Shown: piece after piece, positions 34,318 through 42,882 of the stretch | Position numbering within the stretch: position 1 is the first letter of the stretch | Layout of the letters: each line of letters starts with the position of its first letter | Assembly: GCA_023423655.1 (NCBI GenBank) | Contig: JAFAFE010000006.1 | Coordinates: 558,001-622,000, forward strand | From: Pseudomonadota bacterium | GTDB taxonomy: Bacteria > Pseudomonadota > Alphaproteobacteria > Sphingomonadales > Sphingomonadaceae | DNA: 64,000 bases | Reading direction: 5' to 3' | Program-made: the position numbers and the translations under genes | The notes under the pieces: model-generated | The model's input: the letters and a program-made list of their open reading frames with translations, nothing else | The model's database searches: none | Told to the model about the DNA's origin: nothing

Positions 34318-35031
34318 TTGAAATCAAATCTGACCCGCGCGCTATTCCTGCCGGTCAAGGCCTTTCTGATCGGCTTTGCAGGCTTTGCGCTGGGCTATTT
34401 TGCCAGTGTATTAGCCGGAGCCTTCCTCCCCGCCAACCCCGATTGGCGCGAACCCGTAGAAGGCATCCCCATCTATGTCGAAACCAACGGCCTCCATGCC
34501 GGATTGGTATTGCCGATAGTCGGCGGCGGCAATGACTGGCGCGACATCATCCGGCCCGAGCATTTTGCGGTGCCTTATGCGGACGCGACCCATTACCGTT
34601 TTGGCTGGGGTAATAAGGAATTTTACCGGAACGTGCCGACGCTAAGCGATGCAACCGCGCCGATTGTGTTGCGCGCCTTGTTCACCCCTGCGCCAAGTGC
34701 GATGCACGTCGACCAATCCTTGCTGCCAGTCCCCTCGGCGGACGTGCGGCGGGTGATGGTGACGCCCGCGCAATATCAGCTCATCGTCCGCCTCATCCGC
34801 AACAAATTTGCCTATAATGCGGACGGGTCCGTCCAGCCCATTCCCGGCAACACGCCCACCGAAAGCTTTTATGAAGCCAAGGGCCGTTACCATATGTTTG
34901 AAACCTGCAATGTGTGGACCAACAAATTACTGAAGCAGGCAGGGATTAGATCCGGGCAATGGACGCCATTCCAGGGCGGGGTGATGCGCTGGCGGGATCA
35001 GTCGGCGGATGCCTCCGCGTCCGCGCCATAA
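34318..35031 (+). CDS. TIGR02117-family (DUF2459) protein
   Basis: The protein has 237 residues and begins at TTG. One N-terminal membrane segment covers about residues 13-37 (FLIGFAGFALGYFASVLAGAF in part). Conserved patterns are IYVETNGLHAGLVLPI, YRFGWGNKEFYRN, MHVDQSL, SFYEAKGRYHMFETCNVW. A Cys with nearby His suggests a papain-like NlpC-type fold, but the activity is unproven. Its last 34 bases overlap the convergent hydroxylase gene. Confidence 0.88.
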   Translation: MKSNLTRALFLPVKAFLIGFAGFALGYFASVLAGAFLPANPDWREPVEGIPIYVETNGLHAGLVLPIVGGGNDWRDIIRPEHFAVPYADATHYRFGWGNKEFYRNVPTLSDATAPIVLRALFTPAPSAMHVDQSLLPVPSADVRRVMVTPAQYQLIVRLIRNKFAYNADGSVQPIPGNTPTESFYEAKGRYHMFETCNVWTNKLLKQAGIRSGQWTPFQGGVMRWRDQSADASASAP

Positions 35032-36179
35032 TCCGGTTGCTTGCGCACGAACGGATAGACGAATTGCGCGGCATAGCCTTTGGGCACTTGTTCGGGCACG
35101 CCATAATCTTTGGGCCAGCGCGATTCCGGAAAGTGGAACGTCCCGAACATCTTGTCGATAATCGGGAAGTGGATCGCGAAATTCACGTCAAACGCTTCGC
35201 GCTCCAGCCCGTGATGCCAATGGTGGAAACGCGGTGTCGCAATCCAATGGCCGAGCCAATTAAAATCGCCGCGCACATTGGCATGGAGCAGCGAGGAATA
35301 GACATAAACGAACGCGATATAGGCTTGCAGCACCGACGGCGCGAAGCCCAGCACCATCATCGGCAGCGAGGTAATCCCGCGTAGCAGGATGATCTCGATA
35401 AAGTGCATCCGTGACCCCGCCAGCCAATCCATAGCCTTGGCGCTATGATGCACCGCGTGAAAGCCCCACAGGAACGGGTAACGATGGAAGGTGCGGTGGA
35501 ACCAATATTGCACAAAATCGGTGAGGAACAGGACGATGACAAATTGCACGACCCACGGGAGGCTTGCCACATTGTCGCGGAACATATCCCAGCTATTGGT
35601 CTGCGCGTTGACAAATTTGGACGGCGCGAGCGCAAGGAAGGTCAGCGCCTGCACCATCATCGAACTCACCAAATAATAGAATAAATCCTCGCGCCATTCG
35701 ATGCGGAACAGCCGTTGCTTGGCGCGGTGCGGCACAAAGCGTTCGAGCGGCGCGAACATCAGGCCGGTTGCGATCAGGTTGACGACAAAAAAATCGAGGC
35801 CGAAGAAAATGCCCCAATCGCGAGTTTCCTGCGGCTGGACATTGGCCCCGCCGAGCAAGGTCGCGGCGATACCGATGACCAGCGCGCTAAACCCCAAGGA
35901 TTTGCGCGGGCGCAGGAGCAGACTGAGCAACGCGAGCGCATAAGAGGCCAGCAAGGTGAGATGCACCGCCGCACGAAAGCCGGTCCAGTCCTTAAGCGTT
36001 TTCAACTCCGGCGTTGCAAACCAGTCCGGAAAGCGCAGCGCGATCACCATGAAAAAGCCCGCAAGCGCGAGCAGCAGCCCGAAAAAGCCGGAAAACCATC
36101 CGCTGCCAAAACCGCGCACCTCGATCGGCGATTGCAGATCAGCTTCAAGCTTTTCAAGGAATCCGCGTTTTTTGACCAT
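34998..36179 (-). CDS. Sterol desaturase/fatty acid hydroxylase-family membrane protein
   Basis: The protein has 393 residues from the ATG at 36179. Several transmembrane segments occupy the first 170 residues. The di-iron His motifs are HRTFH (in YWFHRTFHRYP), HAVHHS and HHWHH, as in the fatty acid hydroxylase superfamily. It should act on a lipid or carotenoid in the inner membrane. The extended N-terminal membrane half is long for the family. Substrate unknown. Confidence 0.9.
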   Translation of the reverse strand: MVKKRGFLEKLEADLQSPIEVRGFGSGWFSGFFGLLLALAGFFMVIALRFPDWFATPELKTLKDWTGFRAAVHLTLLASYALALLSLLLRPRKSLGFSALVIGIAATLLGGANVQPQETRDWGIFFGLDFFVVNLIATGLMFAPLERFVPHRAKQRLFRIEWREDLFYYLVSSMMVQALTFLALAPSKFVNAQTNSWDMFRDNVASLPWVVQFVIVLFLTDFVQYWFHRTFHRYPFLWGFHAVHHSAKAMDWLAGSRMHFIEIILLRGITSLPMMVLGFAPSVLQAYIAFVYVYSSLLHANVRGDFNWLGHWIATPRFHHWHHGLEREAFDVNFAIHFPIIDKMFGTFHFPESRWPKDYGVPEQVPKGYAAQFVYPFVRKQPDYGADAEASAD

Positions 36180-36224
36180 TATGCCCCGCAACGTTCACAT
36201 CATTACACTAAAGCTCTGCGTGGC

Positions 36225-36833
36225 CTACAAATATTTAATCCAATGGTTTTCGGAGACTATAGAGATCGGAACCCCAGAATCTCGCATTTCACACGCCTTT
36301 ATGATCTTATTGCCAAAGCTAGAGTGTTTCCAAGACTCTGTTGCGTAAACGCCGATCACTAATACTTGCGTTTTCTTGGTAAGACTCCCACATATTGCAC
36401 CTTTTTTGACAACCGCCTCTTCGCATATATTTCTTCTACCAAAATTGAATGTGCCGGTAAAACAATATTGTTTGTTCTCGAAAATTAAATCTGGAAGAGG
36501 GTCGCATAATGGAAGATCCGAAGATTTCAATATTTCTCCATGCTCAAAATCTCTACTCGACAATTGATCCATGACCGAAAGCAAATCTTTAGCCTCTTCA
36601 CCGTCAAGATGACCATCCTTGAGCACCTCTGACACACGGCAATATAGAGTCTGCATCACAGGATGTCCGCAGATAACTTCATTCGCAGCAAGCCATTTTT
36701 GAAGAAACTCTGCCTCCAATTGATTGATTTGCCCATCGGCCGCAAGCCCTCGACATAATCCTATAAGCTCATCGATTTGCCGAGATGCGATCCGCTCGCC
36801 ACCTACAATATTATTGAATTCTTCGTTACGCAT
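36225..36833 (-). CDS. TerB-like plus BRCT domain protein
   Basis: The protein has 202 residues. GGGGGAG lies three bases before the ATG at 36833. Residues about 17-92 resemble a TerB-like helical domain with two acidic turns, ADGQINQLEAEFL and KDGHLDGEEAKDLL. Residues about 116-202 form a BRCT domain (KQYCFTGTF, RRNICEEAVVKKGA, TQVLVIG, GNKIIKACEM, ISIVSENHW). No ligase or nuclease domain is present. The DNA is AT-richer than its surroundings. It follows ligA by 26 bases in the same direction, and LigA itself ends in a BRCT domain. A role in DNA repair or in protecting DNA ends is plausible but inferred. Confidence 0.8.
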   Translation of the reverse strand: MRNEEFNNIVGGERIASRQIDELIGLCRGLAADGQINQLEAEFLQKWLAANEVICGHPVMQTLYCRVSEVLKDGHLDGEEAKDLLSVMDQLSSRDFEHGEILKSSDLPLCDPLPDLIFENKQYCFTGTFNFGRRNICEEAVVKKGAICGSLTKKTQVLVIGVYATESWKHSSFGNKIIKACEMRDSGVPISIVSENHWIKYL

Positions 36834-36859
36834 ACACTCCCCCTCTTGCTTGTTCTCAT

Positions 36860-39163
36860 CTAGCTCTTTGCCAAAATCTCCGCCCATTCGGCTTCGTCAA
36901 TCACTTGCACGCCATGTTTTTGCGCGTCTTTCAGTTTCGATCCGGCGCCCGGCCCTGCGACTACAAGGTCGGTCTTGGCGCTCACCGAACCGGCGGCTTT
37001 TGCGCCCAGGCTTTCGGCCTGCGCCTTGGCTTCGTCGCGGCTCATGGTTTCGAGCTTGCCCGTAAAAACGATGGTCTTGCCGGTCCATTCGGTTTCGCGC
37101 GCGGTCGATATGAAGGCGGGCGGATGGACTTCGCTCAAAAGGTCGTCCCAAACCTCGATATTATGCTCTTCATGGAAGAAATCGACGAGGGCTTCGGCGA
37201 CGACGGGTCCGATGCCTTCAATTTGGGTGAGTTCGGCGAATTTTGCGGTGTTCGGCATTTTATATAGCCCCTCCCCTTTAGGGGAGGGGTTGGGGTTGGG
37301 GCTGTCCGCAAGCGCGGCGTCTGATGGACAACCCCCACCCCCGGCCCCTCCCCTAAAGGGGAGGGGAGAATTTGCGCCTGCCTGCCCCGCTGCAACCGCA
37401 GCATCCCGCACCGCCTCAACACTACCGAAAGCTTTAAGCAAATCCTTTGCCGTCACCGCACCCACATGGCGTATGCCAAGCCCGAATAAAAACCGCGCAG
37501 GGTCCGGCGCGCGCTTGGCTTCAATCGCGGCGAGCAGATTATCGACCGATTTATCCTTCCAGCCTTCGCGCCCTATCAGCTCTGCGCGGCGTTTGTGCAG
37601 GCGGAAAATATCGGCGGGATTGTGGAGCCAGCCGAGATCATAAAATTCGACAATGCTCTTTTCGCCCAAGCCTTCAATGTCGAGCGCAGCGCGGCTGACA
37701 AAATGTTTGAGTCGCTCGACGCGCTGGGCGGGGCAGATGAGGCCGCCGGTGCAGCGCACATCAACCTCGCCCTCCTCGGCCACCGCATCGGAGCCGCACA
37801 TCGGACATTCGGTCGGAAACGCATAGGGCGCCCGCTCTTCATCGCGCGTGAGGTTGGCGACGATTTGCGGGATCACATCGCCCGCGCGCTGGATCTGCAC
37901 CCGGTCGCCGAGCCGCACACCGAGCCGCGCAATTTCGTCGCGATTGTGGAGCGTCACATTGGAAACGACCACGCCGCCGACCGTGACCGGCTTCAATCGA
38001 CCGACCGGGGTTAATTTGCCGGTGCGCCCGACCTGAATGTCGATGGCTTCAAGCGTGGTTTCGGCTTGTTCTGCCGGGAATTTATGCGCAATCGCCCAGC
38101 GCGGCGCTTTGGCGACAAAGCCCAGCCGTTGCTGCCAATCGAGCCGGTCGACCTTATAGACGACGCCGTCAATATCATAAGGCAAATCGGCGCGTTGCTG
38201 TTCAATTGCGCGATAATGGGCGAGCGCCGCATCGGTATTTCCGACCCGCGCGAGCAAGGGCGAGACCGGCACGCCCCAGCCCGCAATCGCTTGCATCACG
38301 CCCCATTGTGTGTCGGCGGGAAGCGCGCTCACCTCGCCCCAGCCATGCGCAAGGAAGCGCAGCGTACGTGATGCGGTCACGGACGCATCCTTTTGCCGTA
38401 GCGACCCCGCCGCCGCGTTGCGCGGATTGGCGAACTGGCGCGCTTTTTCAGGGTCAGCCGCGTCGGCAAGCAGGCGGGCGTTCAACGCTTCGAAATCGGC
38501 TTTGGCCATATAGACTTCGCCGCGAATTTCGAAAATGTCGGGGATGGGGACGGAGCCATCATCTCCCCTCCTGCTTGCGGGAGGGGTCGGGGGTGGGTCT
38601 GTCTCGTCCTTCATGAATGAAAACAGGCCCTCCCCTAGCCCCTCCCGCAAGCGGGAGGGGGACAAAGTTTCCGGAATATCCGCTATCGTCCGCACATTGG
38701 CGGTCACATCTTCGCCCGTCGTGCCGTCACCGCGCGTTGCGGCTTGCACCAGCACACCTTTTTCATAACGCAGCGAACAGGAAAGCCCGTCAATCTTGTC
38801 CTCGGCGGTGAGCGCAACCTCTGTCCCTTCGGGCAGGTTCAAAAAGCGCCGCACCCGCGCGACAAATTCCGCGACCTCCTCGGCGCTGAACGCATTATCG
38901 AGGCTCATCATCCGCTTGGCGTGGGGGACTTTTTTGAGCGGAGAATCGGCCACTGCCGCGCCGACCGCCTTGTTCGGACTATCGGCGCGAACAAGGTGCG
39001 GGAACTCGGCTTCCAGCGCATTATTGCGCCGCACCAGCGCGTCATAATCCGCATCGGAAATTTCGGGCGTATCCTTGGCATGATAGAGCCGGTTATGCCG
39101 CGCTATCTCCTTGGCCAAGCGCATCAATTCATTGGCAGCATCGGCTTCGGAAATCTGGGTCAT
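36860..39163 (-). CDS. ligA: NAD-dependent DNA ligase with two repeat-derived insertions
   Basis: The enzyme has 767 residues against about 670-710 usual. The adenylation Lys is K123 in EDKIDGLS. The OB domain, a Cys4 zinc finger (CPMCGSDAV and VRCTGGLICPAQ), the helix-hairpin-helix region and the C-terminal BRCT (TIVFTGKLETMSRDEAKAQ) are all intact. The extra length is two in-frame segments, residues 168-201 and 600-632. Both are translations of the family A palindromic repeat (RLREGLGEGLF and SPKGEGLYK-like). They sit in loops, so the enzyme is probably active. Confidence 0.96.
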   Translation of the reverse strand: MTQISEADAANELMRLAKEIARHNRLYHAKDTPEISDADYDALVRRNNALEAEFPHLVRADSPNKAVGAAVADSPLKKVPHAKRMMSLDNAFSAEEVAEFVARVRRFLNLPEGTEVALTAEDKIDGLSCSLRYEKGVLVQAATRGDGTTGEDVTANVRTIADIPETLSPSRLREGLGEGLFSFMKDETDPPPTPPASRRGDDGSVPIPDIFEIRGEVYMAKADFEALNARLLADAADPEKARQFANPRNAAAGSLRQKDASVTASRTLRFLAHGWGEVSALPADTQWGVMQAIAGWGVPVSPLLARVGNTDAALAHYRAIEQQRADLPYDIDGVVYKVDRLDWQQRLGFVAKAPRWAIAHKFPAEQAETTLEAIDIQVGRTGKLTPVGRLKPVTVGGVVVSNVTLHNRDEIARLGVRLGDRVQIQRAGDVIPQIVANLTRDEERAPYAFPTECPMCGSDAVAEEGEVDVRCTGGLICPAQRVERLKHFVSRAALDIEGLGEKSIVEFYDLGWLHNPADIFRLHKRRAELIGREGWKDKSVDNLLAAIEAKRAPDPARFLFGLGIRHVGAVTAKDLLKAFGSVEAVRDAAVAAGQAGANSPLPFRGGAGGGGCPSDAALADSPNPNPSPKGEGLYKMPNTAKFAELTQIEGIGPVVAEALVDFFHEEHNIEVWDDLLSEVHPPAFISTARETEWTGKTIVFTGKLETMSRDEAKAQAESLGAKAAGSVSAKTDLVVAGPGAGSKLKDAQKHGVQVIDEAEWAEILAKS
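37268..37366 (-). repeat. Family A repeat inside ligA (HhH region), 99 bases
   Basis: The left palindrome cccctcccctttaggggagg is at 37268-37289 and the right one, with aaa at its centre, at 37345-37366. The whole element is exactly 99 bases and is translated as about 33 residues (NSPLPFRGGAGGGG...) in LigA. Confidence 0.9.
38565..38660 (-). repeat. Family A repeat inside ligA (adenylation domain), 96 bases
   Basis: Palindromic ends cccctcctgc/gcgggagggg (38565-38586) and cccctcccgc/gcgggagggg (38639-38660). The element is 96 bases, keeps the frame open, and is read as SPSRLREGLGEGLF...PASRRG within LigA. Confidence 0.9.
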
Positions 39164-39240
39164 TTGTCCTCGAAAAAAATTCTTGTTCCTGCCTGCGCTC
39201 CCGACAGCGGTGTTGCAAGCCGTGCCGCCTTAGTCGCGCA

Positions 39241-39576
39241 TCATAGCAAATTGGAAGCGCGCAGCCCTGCAATATAAAATGCGAGATAGAGAAAGGGGAA
39301 TAAAATCATCAGCCAAGTAAACCATCGCGGCTTATATTTGCGCCAGATAAAAGCAAAAATGGCAATCAGCAGCGCGATAGCGGCGGCCACCAAACTCCCC
39401 AAAAAGGGGAAATTGAGATTGTCGCGCACACATTTATCCGACACGCACATGAGGACGGTGAGGAAGGAGATGAATAAAAGGAGCGGCACCAGCAGCAGAT
39501 AGAATATGCCCGCAAGGATATAAGCATATTGCTTTTCCTGCGGTCCGGCTTCCACCGGAGAAGGCATCTCTTCCAT
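39241..39576 (-). CDS. Small multi-pass membrane protein of unknown function
   Basis: The protein has 111 residues. A polar N-terminus (MEEMPSPVEAGPQEKQ) is followed by about three hydrophobic segments (YILAGIFYLLLVPLLLFISF, FLGSLVAAAIALLIAIFAFI, WLMILFPFLYLAFYI). A Cys pair in MCVSDKCVRD lies in the first loop and could be a periplasmic disulfide. It is between the oxygenase and ligA in one minus-strand transcript. No family is recognised. Confidence 0.72.
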   Translation of the reverse strand: MEEMPSPVEAGPQEKQYAYILAGIFYLLLVPLLLFISFLTVLMCVSDKCVRDNLNFPFLGSLVAAAIALLIAIFAFIWRKYKPRWFTWLMILFPFLYLAFYIAGLRASNLL

Positions 39577-39590
39577 ATCCTGTCTCCCGC

Positions 39591-40244
39591 TTAGCGCAAT
39601 TCCAGCATATCCAGTGTAGGGATCGGCTGCCCTTCAAAACCATAATCGGCATAGGGGCCATTGCGGTCCACCCAATGCAAGAACAAATGCGCGCTCCAGC
39701 GATTAGGGTTGGGGGTTATGCGCCCATGGGTGCGCGCAACACCTTGGTATAGCACCGCATCTCCGGCCTCCATCGGTACGGACGAATAAGGCTCATCGCC
39801 AAAATCCTCATCCGCCCGTGCAACGGGATTTTCCACCGGAATACTACCCATATCAAGCGCCCAAGGCAGATTGTCACTGGTCGCCAGCATCAAAGAAACA
39901 CTATGTTCACAGGCGTAACGGTCCGAATGGACGCGGCATATATCGCCCTCGCGATAGATGCGGAAATAGCTGTAAGACGGTTGGAGATCGCGGTCGACAA
40001 TCGCAGTAATTGTCGGGGTCAGGCCCCATAAAAAACTGTTGAGCGGTGAATAATGGCCGCCATAAAGTTCGATGGCTTCTTGCCGCAGCAAAGGAGATCC
40101 GCGCTTCAGCGTTTCGAAAGACCGCCCGCCATAGGAAAGCTCCTCCTTCAATTTGGCGAGCATCACATAGCCCAATTCTTTCGGATAAAGATTTTTGAGC
40201 GCAACATAGCCCTTATCCCAATAGGCTGTACTATTGTCGGTCAT
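39591..40244 (-). CDS. 2-oxoglutarate-Fe(II) oxygenase-like protein coupled to recN
   Basis: The protein has 217 residues. It shows the double-stranded beta-helix iron site: H106 and D108 in CRVHSDRY, then H173 in GVARTHGR, and a nearby basic residue (R182 in NPNRWSAH) that could hold 2-oxoglutarate. YQGVARTHGR and WSAHLFLHW match the C-terminal barrel of prolyl-hydroxylase-like enzymes. It is not obviously AlkB. Its ATG overlaps the recN stop (ATGA), so it is translated with RecN. The substrate is unknown. Confidence 0.78.
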   Translation of the reverse strand: MTDNSTAYWDKGYVALKNLYPKELGYVMLAKLKEELSYGGRSFETLKRGSPLLRQEAIELYGGHYSPLNSFLWGLTPTITAIVDRDLQPSYSYFRIYREGDICRVHSDRYACEHSVSLMLATSDNLPWALDMGSIPVENPVARADEDFGDEPYSSVPMEAGDAVLYQGVARTHGRITPNPNRWSAHLFLHWVDRNGPYADYGFEGQPIPTLDMLELR

Positions 40245-41905
40245 AATCTCTCCAGCAATCGTGTCGCTTGTGCGCGAGCTTCGTCGGTGATTTCTGCGCC
40301 TGATAGCATCCGCGCAATTTCTTCGCGGCGTTCTGCGGTGTCGAGCGGGCGGACGCCGGTGCGGGCGACCGTGCCGTCCGATGCTTTGGCGATGAGTAGA
40401 TGATGGTCGCCGCGCGCGGCCACTTGCGGGCTGTGGGTGACGACCAAAAGTTGCTTGCCCTTGGAAAGCCGCGCCAGCCGTTCGCCGATAGCCGACGCCA
40501 CCGCGCCGCCGACGCCGCGGTCGATTTCGTCAAAGATCATCGTGTCCGCCCCGCCCTCTTGGGCGAGCGCGACTTTCAAGGCGAGGATGAAGCGCGACAA
40601 TTCGCCGCCGCTCGCAATTTTCATCAAGGGCGCGAATGGCGCGCCGGGGTTGGTCGCGATTTCGAACGCCACACGGTCCATGCCGGATGCGCCCCAGTGG
40701 TCGTCGGGGAGACTATCGACCGCTGTGCGGAATTTGGCGGTTTCCAGCTTGAGCGGCGCAAGCTCGTCGGCAACCGCTGCATCAAGCCGGACGGCAGCGG
40801 CGACCCGCGCATGGTGGAGCGCCTGCGCTGCCGCTTCATAAGCTGCGCGCGCCGTTTTGGCCTCACTCGTCAATTTAGCCAAGCCTTCCTCGCCAGCATC
40901 CAGCGCATCGCGGCGGGTCTGAAGGTCGCTCAGCAAGCTTGCCAGCGCATCGGGTTGCACCTGATGCTTGCGGGCCAGTGCGCGCAGGTCGAACAGGCGC
41001 GTTTCGATGCGGTCAAGCGCATCGGGGTCATAGCGTAAGGCATCGGCGGCCTTGGCGAGCAAATCCTCGCCCTCGCTGGCTTCAATCAGCGCGCGGTCAA
41101 ATGCTTCCAGCGCCTGCGCCAACAAATCATGCTCGCCGCCAATCCGGTCGAGCCGCCGCGCGGCTTGACGAAGCTGCGCCATCGCGCCGTCCGACCCTTG
41201 CAAAAGCTGGTCGAGCGCGCTGAGTTCTTCGGTGAGCTTCTCCCCTTTCTGCATGTCCGCGCGCGCGCCGGCCAGTTCGGCTTCCTCATCCGCTTCGGGT
41301 GCGAATTTTTCGATTTCCGCGATACTATGGTCGAGCCATTCGCGGTCACGCGCATCGGATTCCACCCGCGCGCGCGCTTCGGCAAGCGCGGCTTCAGCCT
41401 TGACCCAGGCGCGGTGATGCGTCGCCACCTCGCCGACATCGAGCGCGCCGAAACTGTCGAGCAGGACGCGATGGCCTTTGGGATTGATCAACCCGCGATC
41501 ATCATGCTGGCCGTGGATTTCCACAAGAAAGCCGCCCACTTCGCGCAGCAATGCGGCAGAGGCGGGCTGGTCGTTGATAAATGCGCGGCTGCCGCCATCG
41601 GCCTTGACCTGCCGCCGGATGATGAGCGGTTCGCCCGGCTCGACCTCCAGCCCTTGGTCGTCGAGCAGCGCATAAAGCGGATGGCCGACGGGCGGCGCAT
41701 CGAAACTTGCCGTGACCAGCGCGCGTTCGGCGCCTTGGCGCACCAAGCCACTATCGGCGCGGTCGCCCAGCGCCAGCCCCAGCGAATCGAGCAGGATCGA
41801 CTTGCCCGCACCGGTTTCGCCGGTGAGCACGCCCAGCCCTTCCAGAAAATCAAGGTCCAGCGCCTCGATCAGCACCACATCACGAATGGAAAGTGCCGTC
41901 AGCAT
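40241..41905 (-). CDS. recN: DNA repair protein RecN
   Basis: The 554-residue SMC-like ATPase helps double-strand-break repair. The Walker A motif is GVLTGETGAGKSILLDSLG (residues 25-43). The signature region is ISGGELSRF-like (ASGGELSRFILALKVA), and the Walker B is MIFDEIDRGVGG. A long coiled coil (residues about 150-370) links the two. The start follows bamD by 24 bases. Its stop overlaps the oxygenase start. Confidence 0.97.
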   Translation of the reverse strand: MLTALSIRDVVLIEALDLDFLEGLGVLTGETGAGKSILLDSLGLALGDRADSGLVRQGAERALVTASFDAPPVGHPLYALLDDQGLEVEPGEPLIIRRQVKADGGSRAFINDQPASAALLREVGGFLVEIHGQHDDRGLINPKGHRVLLDSFGALDVGEVATHHRAWVKAEAALAEARARVESDARDREWLDHSIAEIEKFAPEADEEAELAGARADMQKGEKLTEELSALDQLLQGSDGAMAQLRQAARRLDRIGGEHDLLAQALEAFDRALIEASEGEDLLAKAADALRYDPDALDRIETRLFDLRALARKHQVQPDALASLLSDLQTRRDALDAGEEGLAKLTSEAKTARAAYEAAAQALHHARVAAAVRLDAAVADELAPLKLETAKFRTAVDSLPDDHWGASGMDRVAFEIATNPGAPFAPLMKIASGGELSRFILALKVALAQEGGADTMIFDEIDRGVGGAVASAIGERLARLSKGKQLLVVTHSPQVAARGDHHLLIAKASDGTVARTGVRPLDTAERREEIARMLSGAEITDEARAQATRLLERL

Positions 41906-41929
41906 CGCGCCGCTCCAGCCGCAAAAGGC

Positions 41930-42787
41930 TTACGCCCCGGTTGTGGCAGCTCCGCTGGCAGGCGCGGCGGCTTGCGCAGGCGCATGTTTCTGCATGAGCT
42001 GATAGGCGCGGTCATACCATTTCGAGCCGGGATAGTTGCGCCCCAGCACGGCGGCAGATTTCTGCGCTTCCTGCGGCACACCCAAGGCCAGATAGGTTTC
42101 AGTGAGACGGAACAGCGCTTCGGGCGCGTGGCTGGTGGTCTGGTATTTATCAACCACTTCGCGGAAACGCATCGAGGCTGCGAGCCATTTGCCGCTGCGC
42201 TCGTAAAAACGGCCGATTTCCATTTCCTTGCCCGCAAGATGGTCGTTGACCAGATCTATCTTAAGTTTGGCGTCCGCCGCATAATCGGTGTTCGGATAAC
42301 GGCGCGCGACTTCGCCCAAGGATTGCAGCGCCGATTGGGTGATTTTCTGGTCGCGGGTCACATCGCTCATCTGCTCATAATAGTTCAGCGCGATGAGATA
42401 ATAAGCGTAAGGCGCGTCCTTGTTACCGGGGTGGATTGCCAGAAAACGCTGCGCCGACCCGATCGATTCATTGTGCATATTCGCCAGATAATAGCTGAAC
42501 GCGCTCATAAGCTGTGCGCGGCGGGCCCAGGGCGAATAAGGGTGCTGGCGTTCGACTTCATCGAACAAGGCCGCAGATTCTTTATAGCGCCCGCGGTCCA
42601 TCCGGTCCTTGGCGGCGGCATAAAGCGTGTTCACATCGCGCGCGACATAATTGGTATCGCCGGGCTTACCGCCGCCTCCGCCGCCCAGCGACGCGCACGC
42701 CGACAAAGCCGGAATGGCAACTATGGTAAGCGCGACCAGCGCGAGTGAGCGGAATTGGTTTTTCCGGAGACGGGATTTCTGGGTCAT
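41930..42787 (-). CDS. bamD: Outer membrane assembly lipoprotein BamD
   Basis: The 285-residue lipoprotein is part of the Bam complex that inserts outer-membrane beta-barrels. The signal ends in the lipobox PALSAC, followed by a Gly-rich linker. TPR repeats follow (LYAAAKDRMDRGRYKESAALFDEVERQHPYSPWA, in part, and further A/Y-rich repeats). The C-terminal tail is Ala/Pro-rich. The start at 42787 is chosen over an ATG three codons upstream. Confidence 0.95.
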   Translation of the reverse strand: MTQKSRLRKNQFRSLALVALTIVAIPALSACASLGGGGGGKPGDTNYVARDVNTLYAAAKDRMDRGRYKESAALFDEVERQHPYSPWARRAQLMSAFSYYLANMHNESIGSAQRFLAIHPGNKDAPYAYYLIALNYYEQMSDVTRDQKITQSALQSLGEVARRYPNTDYAADAKLKIDLVNDHLAGKEMEIGRFYERSGKWLAASMRFREVVDKYQTTSHAPEALFRLTETYLALGVPQEAQKSAAVLGRNYPGSKWYDRAYQLMQKHAPAQAAAPASGAATTGA

Positions 42788-42882
42788 GGAGCGCACCTAT
42801 ACAATAGCCGTGCCTGAACGCAATCCGAATGAATATGAAGTCATGCACACAAGACCACTATATTTGCAGCACAGGCTTGCCT

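Noticed and set aside
41129..42748. 539-codon open frame opposite recN and bamD
   Set aside because: Both strand-opposite genes are clear. The frame spans the gap between two real genes and has no family features.
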